Positions 1-14,484 of a stretch of 64,000 nucleotides of DNA are shown here, one piece after another. The notes beneath the pieces were generated by a model, which did no database searches, was not told the DNA's origin, and saw only the letters and a list, made by a program, of their open reading frames with translations. The position numbers and the translations under genes are program-made. This stretch comes from Gadus chalcogrammus (taxonomy: Eukaryota > Chordata > Actinopteri > Gadiformes > Gadidae): the NCBI RefSeq assembly GCF_026213295.1, contig NC_079417.1, positions 3,223,143 through 3,287,142 on the forward strand, in the 5' to 3' direction. Numbering within the stretch: position 1 is the first letter of the stretch; the number at the start of each line of letters is the position of its first letter.

Positions 1-151
1 AGTAGCTCACAAGTATGTCTGTGATCTTCAACAGGTATTCTTGTGATCTTTTAAAATGTGTTGTTGCATACTTTATTTGCCCTGATGTTGACACCAATGA
101 GAATGTTTAGTTTACTAGATTGAAGAACAGCTCACTGTTCTTCAATCTAGG

Positions 152-1922
<1,771 letters not shown>

Positions 1923-1929
1923 GAGCACA

Positions 1930-3240
1930 ATAATCATAAGGAAATCAGGGATGAGTTGTGAGATGGGAAAGTTTAGACCACCTCACTAATGGTGGTGGTA
2001 ATGGTTTAGGCGTCATTCTTATATTGCAAGTTACTACTAGATAAAACTACTCATTTTATCTATACACTAGTCTCTAAATTGTAAGGCCTGTTAAAGTTAG
2101 TCTTCAAGAAATCCTAAGGACTGCCACAACATTCCTCCCACAACTTATTGTACGCCTCCAAATGAAAACCCTGCGTGGCCAAACTGTGTGTGTCTCGTGC
2201 TTTGCATTGTTTGACCTCATATTAAATGTGTGGAAAATCAATAAAATAATAACGAGACCACAAATAATGCAAGGCTTTAAAGACATAATTTGTCACTTTG
2301 TCAATATATTTTATTACAAAATCAAATGTGGTTTTTATATATAGGCCTAGTTTAATACTAATCTTCACGACAAATGATTATTTTATGATAATCTGCCATG
2401 AAGATTTTAATAAAATTGTAATAATCTTCATGGTCTACTGCTTTTTTGTAGGCTACCTATATTTGAAGGATTTCATGCTGCGGAGAGAGTTGTCAAAAAT
2501 ATGTATAATTTTTTTTGTAAAGAAAACACATTTCAAAAGTATATAGATTAAACATTTAGTCTTCTAAGCCTTACGTTCCTTTGGGATCCGATTATTACTT
2601 AATTGATTGTCCACACATGACATAGATTATGAGGTCAAAGAAAAACAAAACATGCGACAAACACATCACAAAACCAAAGCCATCAAATACCGCTGAGTAG
2701 TTTTAAGATCTAAAGCTTATGAGGATATATAAATATGACTTGAATTGGCCCCATGAACGTGTGGCACAGATAGCTCCATGTGTAGAATATGTATAGTTGA
2801 TACCATTGTTTTTGTAGAGAATTGGTGGGATGAAATGAAGGAAATGGTACAATTTGCAGAGGGATGGATTTCAATTGGAGGCGTTCAATATGTTCTGGGA
2901 GCAACGTTGTTGTGGATGGTGCGGCTGTTATGATTTCTTGAACTATTTGATCACTTTGGACCACTTAACACCTTTTTTACAAATCAAATAATCGAGATAG
3001 GCTTACTTTAACTTGAATACGCCTTGAGTTTAATTTAGATACTAGTGCATAGATAAAATAAGTAGCAGTTAGTTAACATTCGTCAAGTGTTCATACCATT
3101 CCCAACTCACAACTCATCCCTGTGTTCATTCCAATCACTCCACAGAGACAAAAATCGGAACATGCTTATCATGCTTTATTGATAAGTAGGATATCATAGA
3201 AACTCAAAAGTTGAATCTACTTTTAAACGTGTAGTTCAAT
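1930..3240. other. Intergenic; duplicated flanks of the lectin genes
   Basis: This stretch lies between the 3' ends of copies 1 and 2 and I see no gene in it. Bases 2283-2500 recur inverted at about 6247-6452. Bases about 2610-2970 recur in direct orientation at about 9260-9905, where the homology is interrupted by extra sequence. The flanks were therefore duplicated together with the lectin genes. Confidence 0.6.
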
Positions 3241-3245
3241 TCATT

Positions 3246-4870
3246 TCATGGTTGGTCTGCCCCTGTGTTGCCCCGTGGATTGACTATCCCCCAATGGGCT
3301 CCAAGGGATGTGATCCCTTCGCCGTTGGACCGCCCACTCAACATCCGGAGTTCCGCCTTAGCAAACTTGGGGTAAAAGTTAAAGGACACCTGCAAAAACA
3401 GAAAAAAATTATTCAGACATAAATTAAGTATCAATAATTCAATGCAAAAAAGATAAGAATGAACAGAGAAATAAATAAAGGAAAGAGAACCTGTAATGGC
3501 TGGCCTGCGATGAGAGAACGCCCTCTGCTGGTCCTGAAAGTTAACTGATAGATGTAGTCCACGGGGTTGTATTTTCCAGACACCTGTAATATTAACACAC
3601 AAACATCAAAAGCCATCTCATTGTTATAGTAGTAAAACAGTTGTGCAATGTACAGTGGTGAGGCCCTTATGAGAAATGTAGCAATGGTTGCCAGGACATT
3701 GATTGACAAGAACATAGCATAGACGCATTTTAACCTGAACAATGGCCTCTCCTTCAAATAGCTCCATGCTCAGTTCACTGGTGGTGACAATACCAAGAAC
3801 ACTGCCCCAGTTGGCGCCATGACGCAACTGGATACTAGAAATAAAACATGGGAGAACTGTGTATAAAGTGTAACAGCATAGAACAAACATCATAATAAAC
3901 AGGGGAGGGGGGTCCTAAAATGACGTTATTCAAAAATATGACACAAATTCATTACACAGGAAAGGTTAAGGAGTAATCAGTCTTGCTCTAGCATAGAGTA
4001 TACTTTTTTGAGAAGGAGGAGCTCAGCAGAGGATCAAATTGACATGCATCCATTTTGCCAGACAAGCTCCTCTCTGCGGTAAGCCAGTGTTGATGTAGCC
4101 ACTGACAGAGGTACAGTATCTCTTACCCAGTTATGTGACTATTAGGGTGCTCCCAGACTTTCACGCCTGTGATACTTCCTTCTCCTTTGGCAGAGAAGGG
4201 AGTTCCAGCCCCTAATCCGATGGCCGAAGAGTACGAGGAGAACTCATTGGCTGAAGATAAAGAGAGAGGAACAATCAATAGCTTAGTCGGCATAGCTTCA
4301 GCATAATACATATGATATGAGGACTGACACTGACATGAAAATGTGATTGTAATTTTAAAGAAACAGTGTAACCAAACGGAATAAAAAACAACAACTATAA
4401 TAAAACAATAAAAATAATTGCCTTCCATCTGGAATTTTGTATCTGAGTATCGGACCCTTTGACTTATGATACATGGCAGGAGCCTATCCAGGTCTTGACC
4501 AGGATGCTGGCTAATAGCCAGCCCAAAGACAAAGCTTTCAAAACCGTCATGGCCTTCACACAGTAGTAGATACATATATGAGGAAAGTGTTCTGTGACAG
4601 GGTTAGTAATAATAATATATGTAAAAATAAAATATGAAATAATAATAATTGCAGTTCAACTTCAACTTCTTGAACCTGACCCATGAACAAATGGCTAAAG
4701 GAAGATCATCAGTTAAAAGTTAAGTAGCAATGTGTACCGACTAGCAGAGAAGCTTTCACAGAACCGATAAACATATTAGTCAAGTGTTCTGTAACAGCCG
4801 GATGGATCCATAACTCACATTGTGCCAGGCAGGCAACCCACGCCGCAGCGAACAAAAGGATAGAGAGCAT
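3246..4870 (-). CDS. ZG16-like jacalin-type lectin, copy 2
   Basis: Five coding exons on the minus strand, 4819-4870, 4127-4250, 3735-3834, 3491-3583 and 3246-3389, join in frame with GT-AG borders into 170 residues. Residues 1-16 are a signal peptide (MLSILLFAAAWVACLA). The rest is a single jacalin-like beta-prism domain like that of zymogen granule protein 16: GSITGVKVWEHPNSHITGIQLRHG, VSGKY near residue 93, GRSLIAGQ, and the terminal SLGAHWG. ZG16 of mammals is a similar length and is a secreted lectin of goblet and pancreatic cells; secretion is inferred here. The GXXXD sugar-binding aspartate of ZG16 is threonine in this copy (GEGIT, residues 146-150). A noncoding first exon ends at 4999 (CAG|GTATGA on the minus strand), and the coding start sits 1 nt inside exon 2. 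A jacalin domain of another fish lectin family is the alternative, but the fold assignment looks firm. Confidence 0.9.
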
Positions 4871-5061
4871 CCTAGATTGAAGAACAGTGAGCTGTTAAAC
4901 TAAAACTTCCTCATTAGTATCAACAACGGGGCAAATAAAGTCTGCAACTAGACACTTTTAAAGATCACAACCATCCATGTTGAAGATCACAGTCATACCT
5001 GTTGATGGGATCTGTGAGATGTTTCAAAGCTTTTGGGTTGTTGCCTCCCCTGTGGGGGAAC

Positions 5062-5104
5062 TTAAATAGCTAGCTTATTTTACAACCGTTTTTATCTTAT
5101 CAGC
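5062..5104 (-). promoter_or_regulatory. Core promoter of lectin copy 2: TATA-like box and GATA motif
   Basis: On the minus strand TATTTAA (5062-5068) lies about 65 nt upstream of the end of the noncoding first exon and is followed by a conserved AAGTTCCCCCACAGGGGAGG. Upstream is a double GATA motif, GCTGATAAGATAA (5092-5104). The same block occurs upstream of copy 3. Transcription is inferred to begin near 5035. Confidence 0.55.
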
Positions 5105-5109
5105 ATTCA

Positions 5110-7570
5110 TAAATGAAACATAAATGAAAAATGCTTATGCAAAAGCATAAGCATTTTTTTCACTTCAAAAATGTTTGAGATTGTTCAACGTGAACAACAA
5201 AAGTAAACCAGGAAATAAATGTAAGAATTCGAAGGACCATGGATGTAGTAACTGTCTGCCAATGACAAGTGCCTATAACTATAGACTGCAATGTTACATA
5301 CTTTCCTTTGGAAGTTAACTATGGATGATGTCAATGATGGAACTGAGCCTATACGCAATCATGTGAGTTTATCACTCAACGTCATATTTATCGGCAAGAA
5401 CTGTTCCAAGCTCAACTTCTTATTATTATAATCCTCTTATTTTACTCAAACAAGAAGAGCCAGGGTCTGCTGCGACGATGCCTCTGTTATATGAGTTTAC
5501 GTTTCATGAAGAAAGGTCACTGCTCAGTTTGAAGTTCACAGTTGAAGTTCGTAAGGAAGTGATGAGAAATGTAACATTACACTCGGCACATTGCTGTGAT
5601 GTGCATTTTAATGAAATTAAAACATTTCATATGCATTTTAAATTCCTTGTTTGTTGTGTTCTTTGTCAGCAGTTCATAATTGGAGGCGTTGTGAACATCT
5701 ATGATGAATTCTTGTTCATTTGGGTCCTGGGGAGACTTAGGTGTCGCAGTGAATAAGTTTGGAGACCCCTGCTCTACTGGGCTTTCTCCATCGGCCCGGC
5801 TCATGTCGGACACGGGTCCTGTGGAACAAAGTGGTAACCATTTCTCTACAAACTTTGGGACCTAATTTATTCCACAATGTTTAACCTAGAGACACCATTC
5901 CACTTTAAACGGGTATGTTACCTTGGAATTGATCGCTATTAATTTTCTTATTAAAATGTTTTATACTTTTGAAAATATTCTACTTAAAAACTTTAAAGAT
6001 TTTACAATGGAGGTCAATCCCCTGAGACTACATCAGACTTCGCACCTCGGTCAATTATTAAATATATATCACTATATCACTGAAACTATCTTGGGCTTCT
6101 AAACTATAATAAAATTAAGCAATGTGTTTTATTGTTTATTGTAGCCTACTTTATTATTATTATTATTATTATTATTACCCAACTTTATTGCTTGGACATG
6201 GTTGTTGTTGTCATTTTGACAACTCTATTCGCACTTTCAAATCGTTTTATTGACAACTCTCTCTCCGCAGCATGAATTCCTTCAAATACAGATGCAATAA
6301 AGCAATAGACCATGAAGATTATTCAAATGTTATTATAATTTTCATGGCAGATTATCATAAAATAATAATTTGTCATGAAGTTTATTCCACAAATGTGAAA
6401 ATCATATATGATTTTATAATATATTTATATTGACAAAGTGACAAATTTTGTCCTTGCATTTCTTGTGATCCAATTTTTATATAAATGATTATCTACACAT
6501 GACATTTAATATGACGTCAAAGGAAATAAAACATGAGACATACACAACACAAAACCAAAGACAGCAAAAACCACTGAGATATTTGGATATTTAATTATGA
6601 CTGAAATGTGTAGAATATGTTTAGTCTATACAATTGTTTTTGTAGAGAATTAGTGGAATGAAACATCAAGAGCAGAGTCCTCCTTTAGTTAGGCAAGGCA
6701 ATGTTTATTATTAAACCACTATTCAAACATGAGGCCCTTCATAGTGTTTGCAAAGATATAATTCATATGCACAAATTATTTTAAGGACAATCATTAAAAT
6801 ATAATTTCTTAGAAATTTTAAAGGGTTTAAAATATTTTAAACTATGCAGATCTCACATCTATCCAGGATTGACCCCTGAATGAAAAGGTAATTAATAGAC
6901 TAGTGTATAGATCAAATAAGTTGTAGTTAGGTTTTAGTTTGCAATATAAAATGCAGCCTGAAGTGGTCAAACCAAGGTCAAACCACATCCACCCCTCAAC
7001 TCCTTCATGTGTTCATTCCAATCGCTTTGCAGAAACCAAAATCTGATTTGAAAATCAATCTTTCATTAGCCGAATGAAAGATCGAGAGCAGAGACATCGT
7101 TCAGTTAGGCAGGGCAAGTTTATTATAAACCGCAGATCAAACATGAGGCCCTTCATAGTGCTTTGCAAAGGAAGGACCACATTTTCATTTTTGTTTTTTT
7201 TCATTAAAAGCTTATTTTTTTACGAAATGTAAAAAAGAGTGAATGTAGTGAAGACATTTTTTAATAAATGCTGTGTTCACATTTTTTTTGGAGCAGAAGC
7301 AGATCTCACCCACAACAAGGATTGACCATTGAAGGCAAAGGTGATTAAAGGACGAGTGTTGGATCAAATGAGTTGCAGATAAGTTTTGGTTTGCAAAGTA
7401 AAAATGCAGCCTTAACCATTACTGCCAACATTATTAAAGTGGTCAAACCACATCCACCTCACAACTCATTCATGTGTTCATTCCAATCACTTTGCTGAAA
7501 CAACAATCAGAATATGCTTATAATGCTCTTTTGCTAATTGGGAAATCATACAAACTCAAAAGTCTAATGT
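5110..7570. other. Intergenic between lectin copies 2 and 3
   Basis: No convincing gene. It is AT-rich with a short (TTA)n run at about 6153-6177. Bases 6247-6452 are an inverted copy of 2283-2500. A segment containing AGGCAAGG, TTTATTAT and GAGGCCCTTCATAGTG occurs at about 6680-6760, 7085-7175 and 9425-9525, showing repeated duplication of the 3' flanks. Confidence 0.5.
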
Positions 7571-7574
7571 ACTT

Positions 7575-8229
7575 TTAAACGTGTAGTTCAGTAGTATTCA
7601 TTTTAAACGTTTGGTTTGTGCCGGGAGTGACTATCCCCCAATGGGCTCCCAGTGATGTGATCCCAATGGTATCAAACGTCCCACTCAGCATCCGAAGCTC
7701 CTCCTCCATATGCTGGGGGTAAAAGTTAAAGGATACCTGCAACAACAGAGAAAAACAATACAAATCAATAACTAAATAAAAATAAAGGATAAAGATAAGA
7801 ATGAACAGGAAATAAATAAATGAAAGAGAACCTGTATTGGCTGGCCTGCGATAAGAGCACGTCCCATGCTAGTCTCAAAAATCAACTGACAAATCAGGTC
7901 CTCTGGGTTGAATTTACCAGACACCTGTAATATTAACACACGCACATCAAAAGCCATCTCATTGTTTTAGTGGTAAAACAGTATTGCAAAGTACATTGAA
8001 TGTACCAATGGTTGCCAGGACATTGATTGACAAGAACATACTTTAGACGCAGTCTAACCTGAGTAATGGTCTCTCCTTCAAATAGGTCAATGCTTAGTTC
8101 ATTGGGGCTGACGAGACCAAGAAGAACGCCCCAGTTGTTGTCATGACGCAACTGGATGCTAGAAGGTAAACAGGGGAAAATCGTGCAAAGAGTGTAACAG
8201 CATAAGACAAGTGCATTAATTAACAGAAA

Positions 8230-8317
<88 letters not shown>

Positions 8318-9033
8318 AATCTTTATTATTGGAAAACAATAATAGCAATAATTATTCATATTCATTACTATAAAAAATCATATTAATCCTAACTAATCCT
8401 GTTGATGCAGCCAGACTGTGAGGTACAGTACGTCTTACCCAGCAATGTGGCTATTAGGGACCTCCCAGACTTTCACGCCTGTGATGATTCCCTCTCCTGA
8501 GGACAAGAAGGGAGTTCCAAGCCCTGATCCGACGGCTGGGGAGTACGATGCGAACTCATTGGCTGAAGATAACGAGAGAGGAACAATTCATAGTTTATTA
8601 GGCATAGCTTCAATATAATATGTATTAGATAAGGACTTACACTGACATGTAAATGTGTAGCCAAATGGACAATATAATACAAATTGTTGCCGTCTATCTG
8701 ATATTTGTATCGGACCCTTGGACTTATCACACCTGGCAAGAAGCCTATCCAGTTCAGCCACTCCAGAACCAGAATGCTGGCTAGTAATAATAATAAAAAT
8801 AAAAATTGCAGTTCCTCCACCTTGAACTCATGCAACCTGACCCATGAACAAATGGCTCAAGGAACACCATCAAAGTTAAAAGTTAAGTAGCATTGAGTAT
8901 CGACTAGCAGAAAAGCTTTCATAAAACCGATAAACATATTAGTTAAGTGTTCTGTGGCAGCCGGATGGATCTATAACTTACATTGTGCCAGGCAAGCAAC
9001 CCACGCCGCAGCGAACAAAAGGATAGAGATCAT
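7575..9033 (-). CDS. ZG16-like jacalin-type lectin, copy 3
   Basis: Coding exons on the minus strand are 8982-9033, 8439-8562, 8059-8158, 7832-7924 and 7575-7736. The first four have exactly the lengths of copy 2 (52, 124, 100, 93 nt), and the joined frame gives 176 residues. The signal peptide is MISILLFAAAWVACLA. The jacalin-like domain keeps GIITGVKVWE, IQLRHD, VSGKF and SLGAHWG. The binding loop reads TIGIT where ZG16 has GXXXD. The C-terminal tail is longer than in copy 2 (TPGTNQTFKMNTTELHV) and contains potential N-glycosylation sites NQT and NTT. The noncoding first exon ends at 9140. An (AC)n tract of about 85 bp (8231-8315) lies in intron 3, just upstream of exon 3. Function is inferred from the family. 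Confidence 0.9.
8231..8315. repeat. (AC)n microsatellite in intron of lectin copy 3
   Basis: Uninterrupted dinucleotide tract of about 42 units. Open frames through it (Cys/Val repeats) are artefacts. Confidence 0.98.
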
Positions 9034-9201
9034 CCTAGAATGAAGAACAGTGAGTTGGTAAACTAAAACGTTTTAATTAGCATCAACATCAGGGAAAATA
9101 AAGTATGCAACTACACATTTTAAAAGATCACAACACTACCTGTTGATGGGATCTGTGAGATGTCGCACAGCTTTCTGTTATTGCCTCCCCTGTGGGGGAA
9201 C

Positions 9202-9244
9202 TTAAATAGCAAGCTTATTTTATAACCATTGTTATCTTATCAGC
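9202..9244 (-). promoter_or_regulatory. Core promoter of lectin copy 3: TATA-like box and GATA motif
   Basis: Same arrangement as copy 2 on the minus strand: TATTTAA (9202-9208), the AAGTTCCCCCACAGGGGAGG block downstream, and GCTGATAAGATAA (9232-9244) upstream. The first-exon donor lies at 9139-9138. Confidence 0.55.
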
Positions 9245-9249
9245 ATTCA

Positions 9250-10240
9250 TTAATGGAACCCGAAAGCACAACAAGACAGCAAAATCCAATGAGTAGTTTT
9301 AAGATCTGAAGCTTCTGAGGATGTTTACATATTACTTGGCACTATGACTTTGTGCCAAAGATAGCTACATGCGTAGAATGTGTTTAGTATAGATAAAACC
9401 GTTTTTGTAGAGAATTAGCAGAATGAATAGATCGAGAGCAGAGTCATCATTTAGAAATGCAAGGAAAGTTTATTATAAACCACCGATCAAATGTGGGCCC
9501 TTCATAGTGATTTGCAAAGGAAGAATTCATCTGTCAATCATTAACAGATAATTTTTCAAATAGCCTTAATGTCAAATGCAAGAAATAAAAAAGGGTTTAT
9601 GTAGTGAAGACATACAGTTTTAATTGAAAGCCGTGGCAAACAGACCCCTATTCAAGCCATAATTTGAAAGAAAAGTCTCAAGGCAGAGCTCACATGTATT
9701 GAGGATTGACCCCTGAAGGGAAAGGTACAATTTGGCGAGGGACGGTTTCAATCGGAGGCATACAATATGTTCTGGGAGCAAGGTTGTGGTGGATGGTGTG
9801 GCCGTTAGAATTTCTTGAAGAAAAGAAAATTTCAATTTATTTGATAAGTAAAATATATGAAAGGGTTTTAAGTGGTCCAAAATTTGATCAAACTTTGGAC
9901 CACTTTTTTTTTCTAACCCTAATTTTTTTTACTTAAATAAATTGAGATAGGCATATGGTTATATAAGTTCGATAAGCCTTGCATACAATTTAGAGACTAG
10001 TGTATAGGTACATTAAGTATAAGTTAGGATTAAATTTGCACTATGAGAATGATGCATTAAACATTACTACAAACATTAATGAAGTGGTTTGATTACAACC
10101 AACCCACCTCACAACTCATTCCTGTGTTCATTCCAATCACTTCACAGTAAAAAAAAAATGATTTTGCTTATTGGGTTCTATTGCTAAATAGGAAATCATA
10201 GAAACTCAAAAGTCCAATGCACTTTTAAGCGTTTGGTTGA
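9250..10240. other. Intergenic between lectin copies 3 and 4
   Basis: No gene seen. It contains the duplicated 3' flank shared with 2610-2970. On the minus strand both copies keep a short open stretch reading PSTTTLLPEHI (about 2870-2925 and 9760-9810). I treat this as duplicated noncoding sequence. Confidence 0.45.
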
Positions 10241-10247
10241 CGAGTAG

Positions 10248-13153
10248 TCATTCCATGGCGTCATCTGCCGTTGGGTCCACCCCATAGAGCCTCCCCCAAT
10301 GGGCTCCCAGTGATGTGATCCCAGCGCTATTGAACCGCCCACTCAGCATCAGAAGCTCCGCCTCCGCATGCTTGGGGTAAAAGTTAAAGGAGTTCTGCAA
10401 AAAAAATTTTTTTTTTTTTTAATAACTCAATACAAAAATTATAAGAATTAACAATGAAGTAAATAAATGAAAGAGAACCTGTAATGGCTGGCCTGCGATG
10501 AGAGCACGACCTTTGTTGGTCACAAAAATCAACTGATAGATGTAGTTGGATGGGCTGTATTTACCAGACACCTGAAATATTAACACACTGACATCAAAAT
10601 ACATCTAACTGTTGTAGGAGTAAAAAATAAGTGCTAAGTACATTGATGAGGGCCGACATGAAAAAATTTACCAATGCTTGCCAGGACAGTGATTTACAAG
10701 AAGATAGTATAGATGTATTTTAACCTGAATGATGGCTTCTCCTACAAATAGGTCCAATCTCTCTTCACTGGTGGTGACTCGACCGTTAAGATGGCCCCAT
10801 TTGGTTCCATGACGCAACTGGATACTAGAAGTAAAACATGGGCAAACCGTGTAAAAACTGTAACAGCATAGAACAAGTGCGTTAAATAACACAAACACAG
10901 ACACACTCACACTATAGGTATCTTTAATGTTGTAAAATAATGATAACAATAATGACTTATAGTCCTAACAATAAAAATCACATTAATCTAGGGAGGGTGG
11001 GTTCGTAAAATGTGAGAAGTCAAGGGGCCCTATTTTACAGTCTGAAACGCGAGTGAGAAGGGCCAAACGCAAGTAGCTTTGTGGGCGGGTCTATGGCGAT
11101 GATTATACCGGCGGATAAATTACTCTTGCGCCCAACGCAAATCTAAAAAGGGTTGCCCTCAAATAGCATAATTACCCGTAGGTGTGGTTTGGGCGTAAAG
11201 TGCAATAAACCAATGAGAGTGCCAGCTCCCATCCCCTTTAAGAGCCATGAGCGCATTTAAATCTGACAATTTGATAGTTTGACAGCGCGTTTGCAGTCTC
11301 CGATGAGACAGATGCATGACCACATGAATTTTAAACTTCAAATGGCTCAGTTTATGGCCAAATAATATGGCCTATTTCACACATGGAATAGCGTTTTCTT
11401 CCACAACTTCAGAAATACTGATTCCTCAAGTAAATTTCGGCAAAGAAAACTTAACACACATATGATATGCGGTAACTCTGGTTCTATTTCATGATATACA
11501 CAATACATTAACAAACATTGTTTCTTGCCAGTATTGTATGCATTATCGTTATCGTCTTGTGTTCCTAATATGCCCGTGTCACCCCGTTAATATACATTGC
11601 CATGGACTGTATTATGCGTTACGTGTTTAGTTTGCGTGCGTTTAAACAGATGGACGCACGCCCGCGCACCCGCAATCATTAGTTATTTTTTAAACATACA
11701 AACAACTTCAACTGTGAAACATACAAACACATTGATTCATTCTTTTTAACACTCACTCGCGGTAAAACAATGTTTTCGCACAATCAAATACTCAATCTTA
11801 AAAGTTATAGGCTTGTACACAATGTCTTTGTTAAAAAAATATGTGTTTGCTGTACTTGCAAATGCATGGATTTAAAAGTAGGAACATATTACCGCCGTAG
11901 CAGCTGTTCTTTCCCAAATAATTGACCAAGAATGTGTGGCTAGGTAGATGAGAGAAGCAAAGTGTATGCACGAGGTGCACAAGCAACATTATGCATGCGC
12001 AGGTAATTCCTGGTTTGTGGCGGAATTGTTTTCTGAAACTGCAAAATAGCACCAGGGAACGTTTGCGCCAGAACACGCCTCCTCCCTTTGCTGAACCGCC
12101 CCTTGGGGCGCAAGATCATTCCCTCATTTACCGACGCGTGGCGGTGGAAGGAAAAGAACGCTCCGCGCCAGTTGCAAACTAGCAACCACACATGCGTCAG
12201 TGTAGAAAGTCAATTGCGCTGGATGCAAGATATGGCCCAAGGAGTAGACAGTCTTGCTTTTGTCTAGAGTTAGTCTAGACTAAAGTCTTGCTTTAGTCTA
12301 GAGTATACTTTCTTGACCAGGAGGAGCAAAGGATCAAACTGACATGCCTCCATTTTGCCAGAAGTGCTGCTCTCTGTGTTAAGCTAGTGTTGATGCAGTC
12401 AGACTGAGAGCTACTATGTCTTACCCGGTAATGTAACTATTAGGGTTCTCCCAGACTTTCACGCCTGTGATACTTCCTTCTTCTTTGGACGAGAAGGGAG
12501 TTCCACTACCTGATCCAAGGGCCGGAGAGTATGAGTAGTACTCATTGGCTGAAGATAAAGAGAGAGGAACAATACATAACTTAGTAGGCATAACTTCAGT
12601 ATAATATTGATGATATAAGGACTTACACTGATGTGTAAATGTAGTTGTAATTTCAAAGAAACAGTGTTTCGGAACGAAAACAAAATAATGCATAAACGTA
12701 TCATGCAAATAATTGCTACCCTCCTTCTATCTGGAATTGTATAAAAGAATCAGATCCATGAACAAATGACCAATGGCTAGAAGACTATCCAGTCCGGCCA
12801 AACATGGCCCAGGATACTGGCTAAAAGCCAGCCCAAAGAGAAAGCTTATAAAACAATCATGGCAGTCATACAGTGAAGTAGCAGAGCTTGTTCTGGGTAA
12901 GTAAAGAACTTGAACTTCTAGATCCCGACCCACAAACAAATGGCTAAGGGAAATCTATCAGACTATTCAGTCCAAGTTTAAAGTTAAGTAGCATTGAGTA
13001 CCGACTAGCTATCCCCAAGAGAAAACTTTCAAATAACAGATAAGCCAGATAATAAATGTTAGTAAAGTCTTCTGTAACAGCATGGTGGATCTGTTTCTCA
13101 CATTTTGCCAGGCAGGCAACCCAAGCCACAGCGAAAAACAGGAAAGACAGCAT
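10248..13153 (-). CDS. ZG16-like jacalin-type lectin, copy 4
   Basis: Minus-strand exons 13102-13153, 12425-12548, 10725-10824, 10479-10571 and 10248-10394 join in frame to 171 residues. The signal peptide is MLSFLFFAVAWVACLA. The domain reads GSITGVKVWENPNSYITG, IQLRHGTKWG, VSGKYSPSNYIYQL, GRALIAGQ and SLGAHWG. The binding loop is SAGIT instead of GXXXD. The last exon starts with Asn-Ser where copies 2 and 3 have Val-Ser, and the tail ends VDPTADDAME. Intron 2 is 1.6 kb because a DNA element of about 1.2 kb sits in it. The noncoding first exon ends at 13270. Intact frame, conserved splice sites and the shared exon plan support a working gene. Confidence 0.9.
11024..12238. mobile_element. Nonautonomous DNA element in intron of lectin copy 4
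   Basis: The segment begins GGGGCCCTATTTTACA and ends TGCAAGATATGGCCC, which are imperfect inverted ends of about 15 bp (11 of 15 matching by eye). It is rich in CpG-containing words such as GCGCCCAACGC. It fills the part of the intron missing from the other copies. I see no transposase frame. The class is uncertain. Confidence 0.5.
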
Positions 13154-13327
13154 CCTAGAAGAAAAGTGAGCTGTTAAACTAAAAACGTTCAACAACATAA
13201 GCTCAAATAAAAGTATGCAACTACACATTTTAAAAGATAGCAACCATACATAAAAAATAACGCCCGTACCTGTTGATCCTATCAGTTAAGCGTCTGGTTT
13301 CTGTTATTTCCTCATCTGTGGGGGAAC

Positions 13328-13334
13328 TTAAATA
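13328..13334 (-). promoter_or_regulatory. TATA-like box of lectin copy 4
   Basis: TATTTAA on the minus strand is followed by AAGTTCCCCCACAGATGAGG, as in copies 2 and 3. The upstream double GATA motif of those copies has decayed here: the aligned bases read GCTGTCGAGC. The first-exon donor is at 13269-13268. Confidence 0.5.
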
Positions 13335-13339
13335 GCTTG

Positions 13340-14480
13340 CTAATTTCACAACCAAAGTGAGCTCGACAGCATTCCTAAATGACATTCAAACAGAGGTAAA
13401 AGCTTTTTTTTCACTTAAAAATGTTCAACAGGAAAAACCCTGTTGAACCAGGAAATAAATGAGTCTGGGAAACATTGATGTGGTAACTGGTCGCCGATGT
13501 CCTAAACGACATTTGGTCGGCCAAACAAAGTCAAAAGCTTCTTTTTCGATTAAAAAATGTTCAACGGGAACAACCCAAGTAAACCAGGAGATAAATGTAA
13601 AAACATTGATGTCGTAACTATCTGCCGATGACAAGTGTTTATTGGAGCGCCATTGGAGCCTAATAATCAAACAGGGGAAAACGCTAAAGTGTATTAATAA
13701 CATACAGTCAATCATCAACATATAATGCATAGGAATCTTTAAATTTAGTTGTAATAGGTTAACCCCGACCACCTTTTTACAGAAATCCGAATGTGCACGT
13801 TACTTGGGGCAATGAGATGAGTGTCCCCCAAAGCCATTTTGAGTAAATCCGAGCCATGGGTTCAAGATCAAATGCCGTTGCTGCACAATTTTCAGCATTA
13901 GCCCTTAGCTAAGCATTTCTTTAAATTCACACCTTGATATAATTCCTGAAGCTATTGGCCCAAAACTTGGCACACTTATTAAGGGGGGGTGGCTTCTACT
14001 TGTGTATCTAGTTTGTTTGATCAAGATCCCAATAAGGATCTGAGTAAAGCCTAGGCCCTAGGGCATGTGTACGACATTTGAAGTAATTTGCACTTGTGGT
14101 TTCTGAAGAAATGTCTTGTTTTTATTTTTCCAAATCTTCACTGTACAGAAAAAAAATCAAGATGTACATTATGGGTACAATAGCCAAACAGTACATCCAG
14201 ACAAACTTTGCAGTACAAGACTAATAGGAGACACGCCTATCTTCTGTCCCAGACTTTCATCAGGGATGCATCATTACACTTAATAAACATAGGCTTACGA
14301 GGGCACAACAAACCCAGCAAAATAATTACGTGGTTCTAAGAGCTAAACACGAAGCAAAGCGCAGCATTCCTGTTGCGTGATCTTGACATAAAGATTAAAC
14401 TGGATCTGCAGCATTTCTGGGCAAGGAGCAGCAGCTATTTCCATTGACACAGGTGGCCACAGCCTGTTAAGCAACTGCAG
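13340..14480. other. Intergenic upstream of lectin copy 4
   Basis: No gene seen. A block containing AAAATGTTCAAC and AAACCAGGAGATAAATG occurs twice (about 13420-13485 and 13552-13630) and again upstream of copy 2 (about 5167-5230), so part of the 5' flank is itself tandemly duplicated. Confidence 0.45.
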
Positions 14481-14484
14481 GTTG

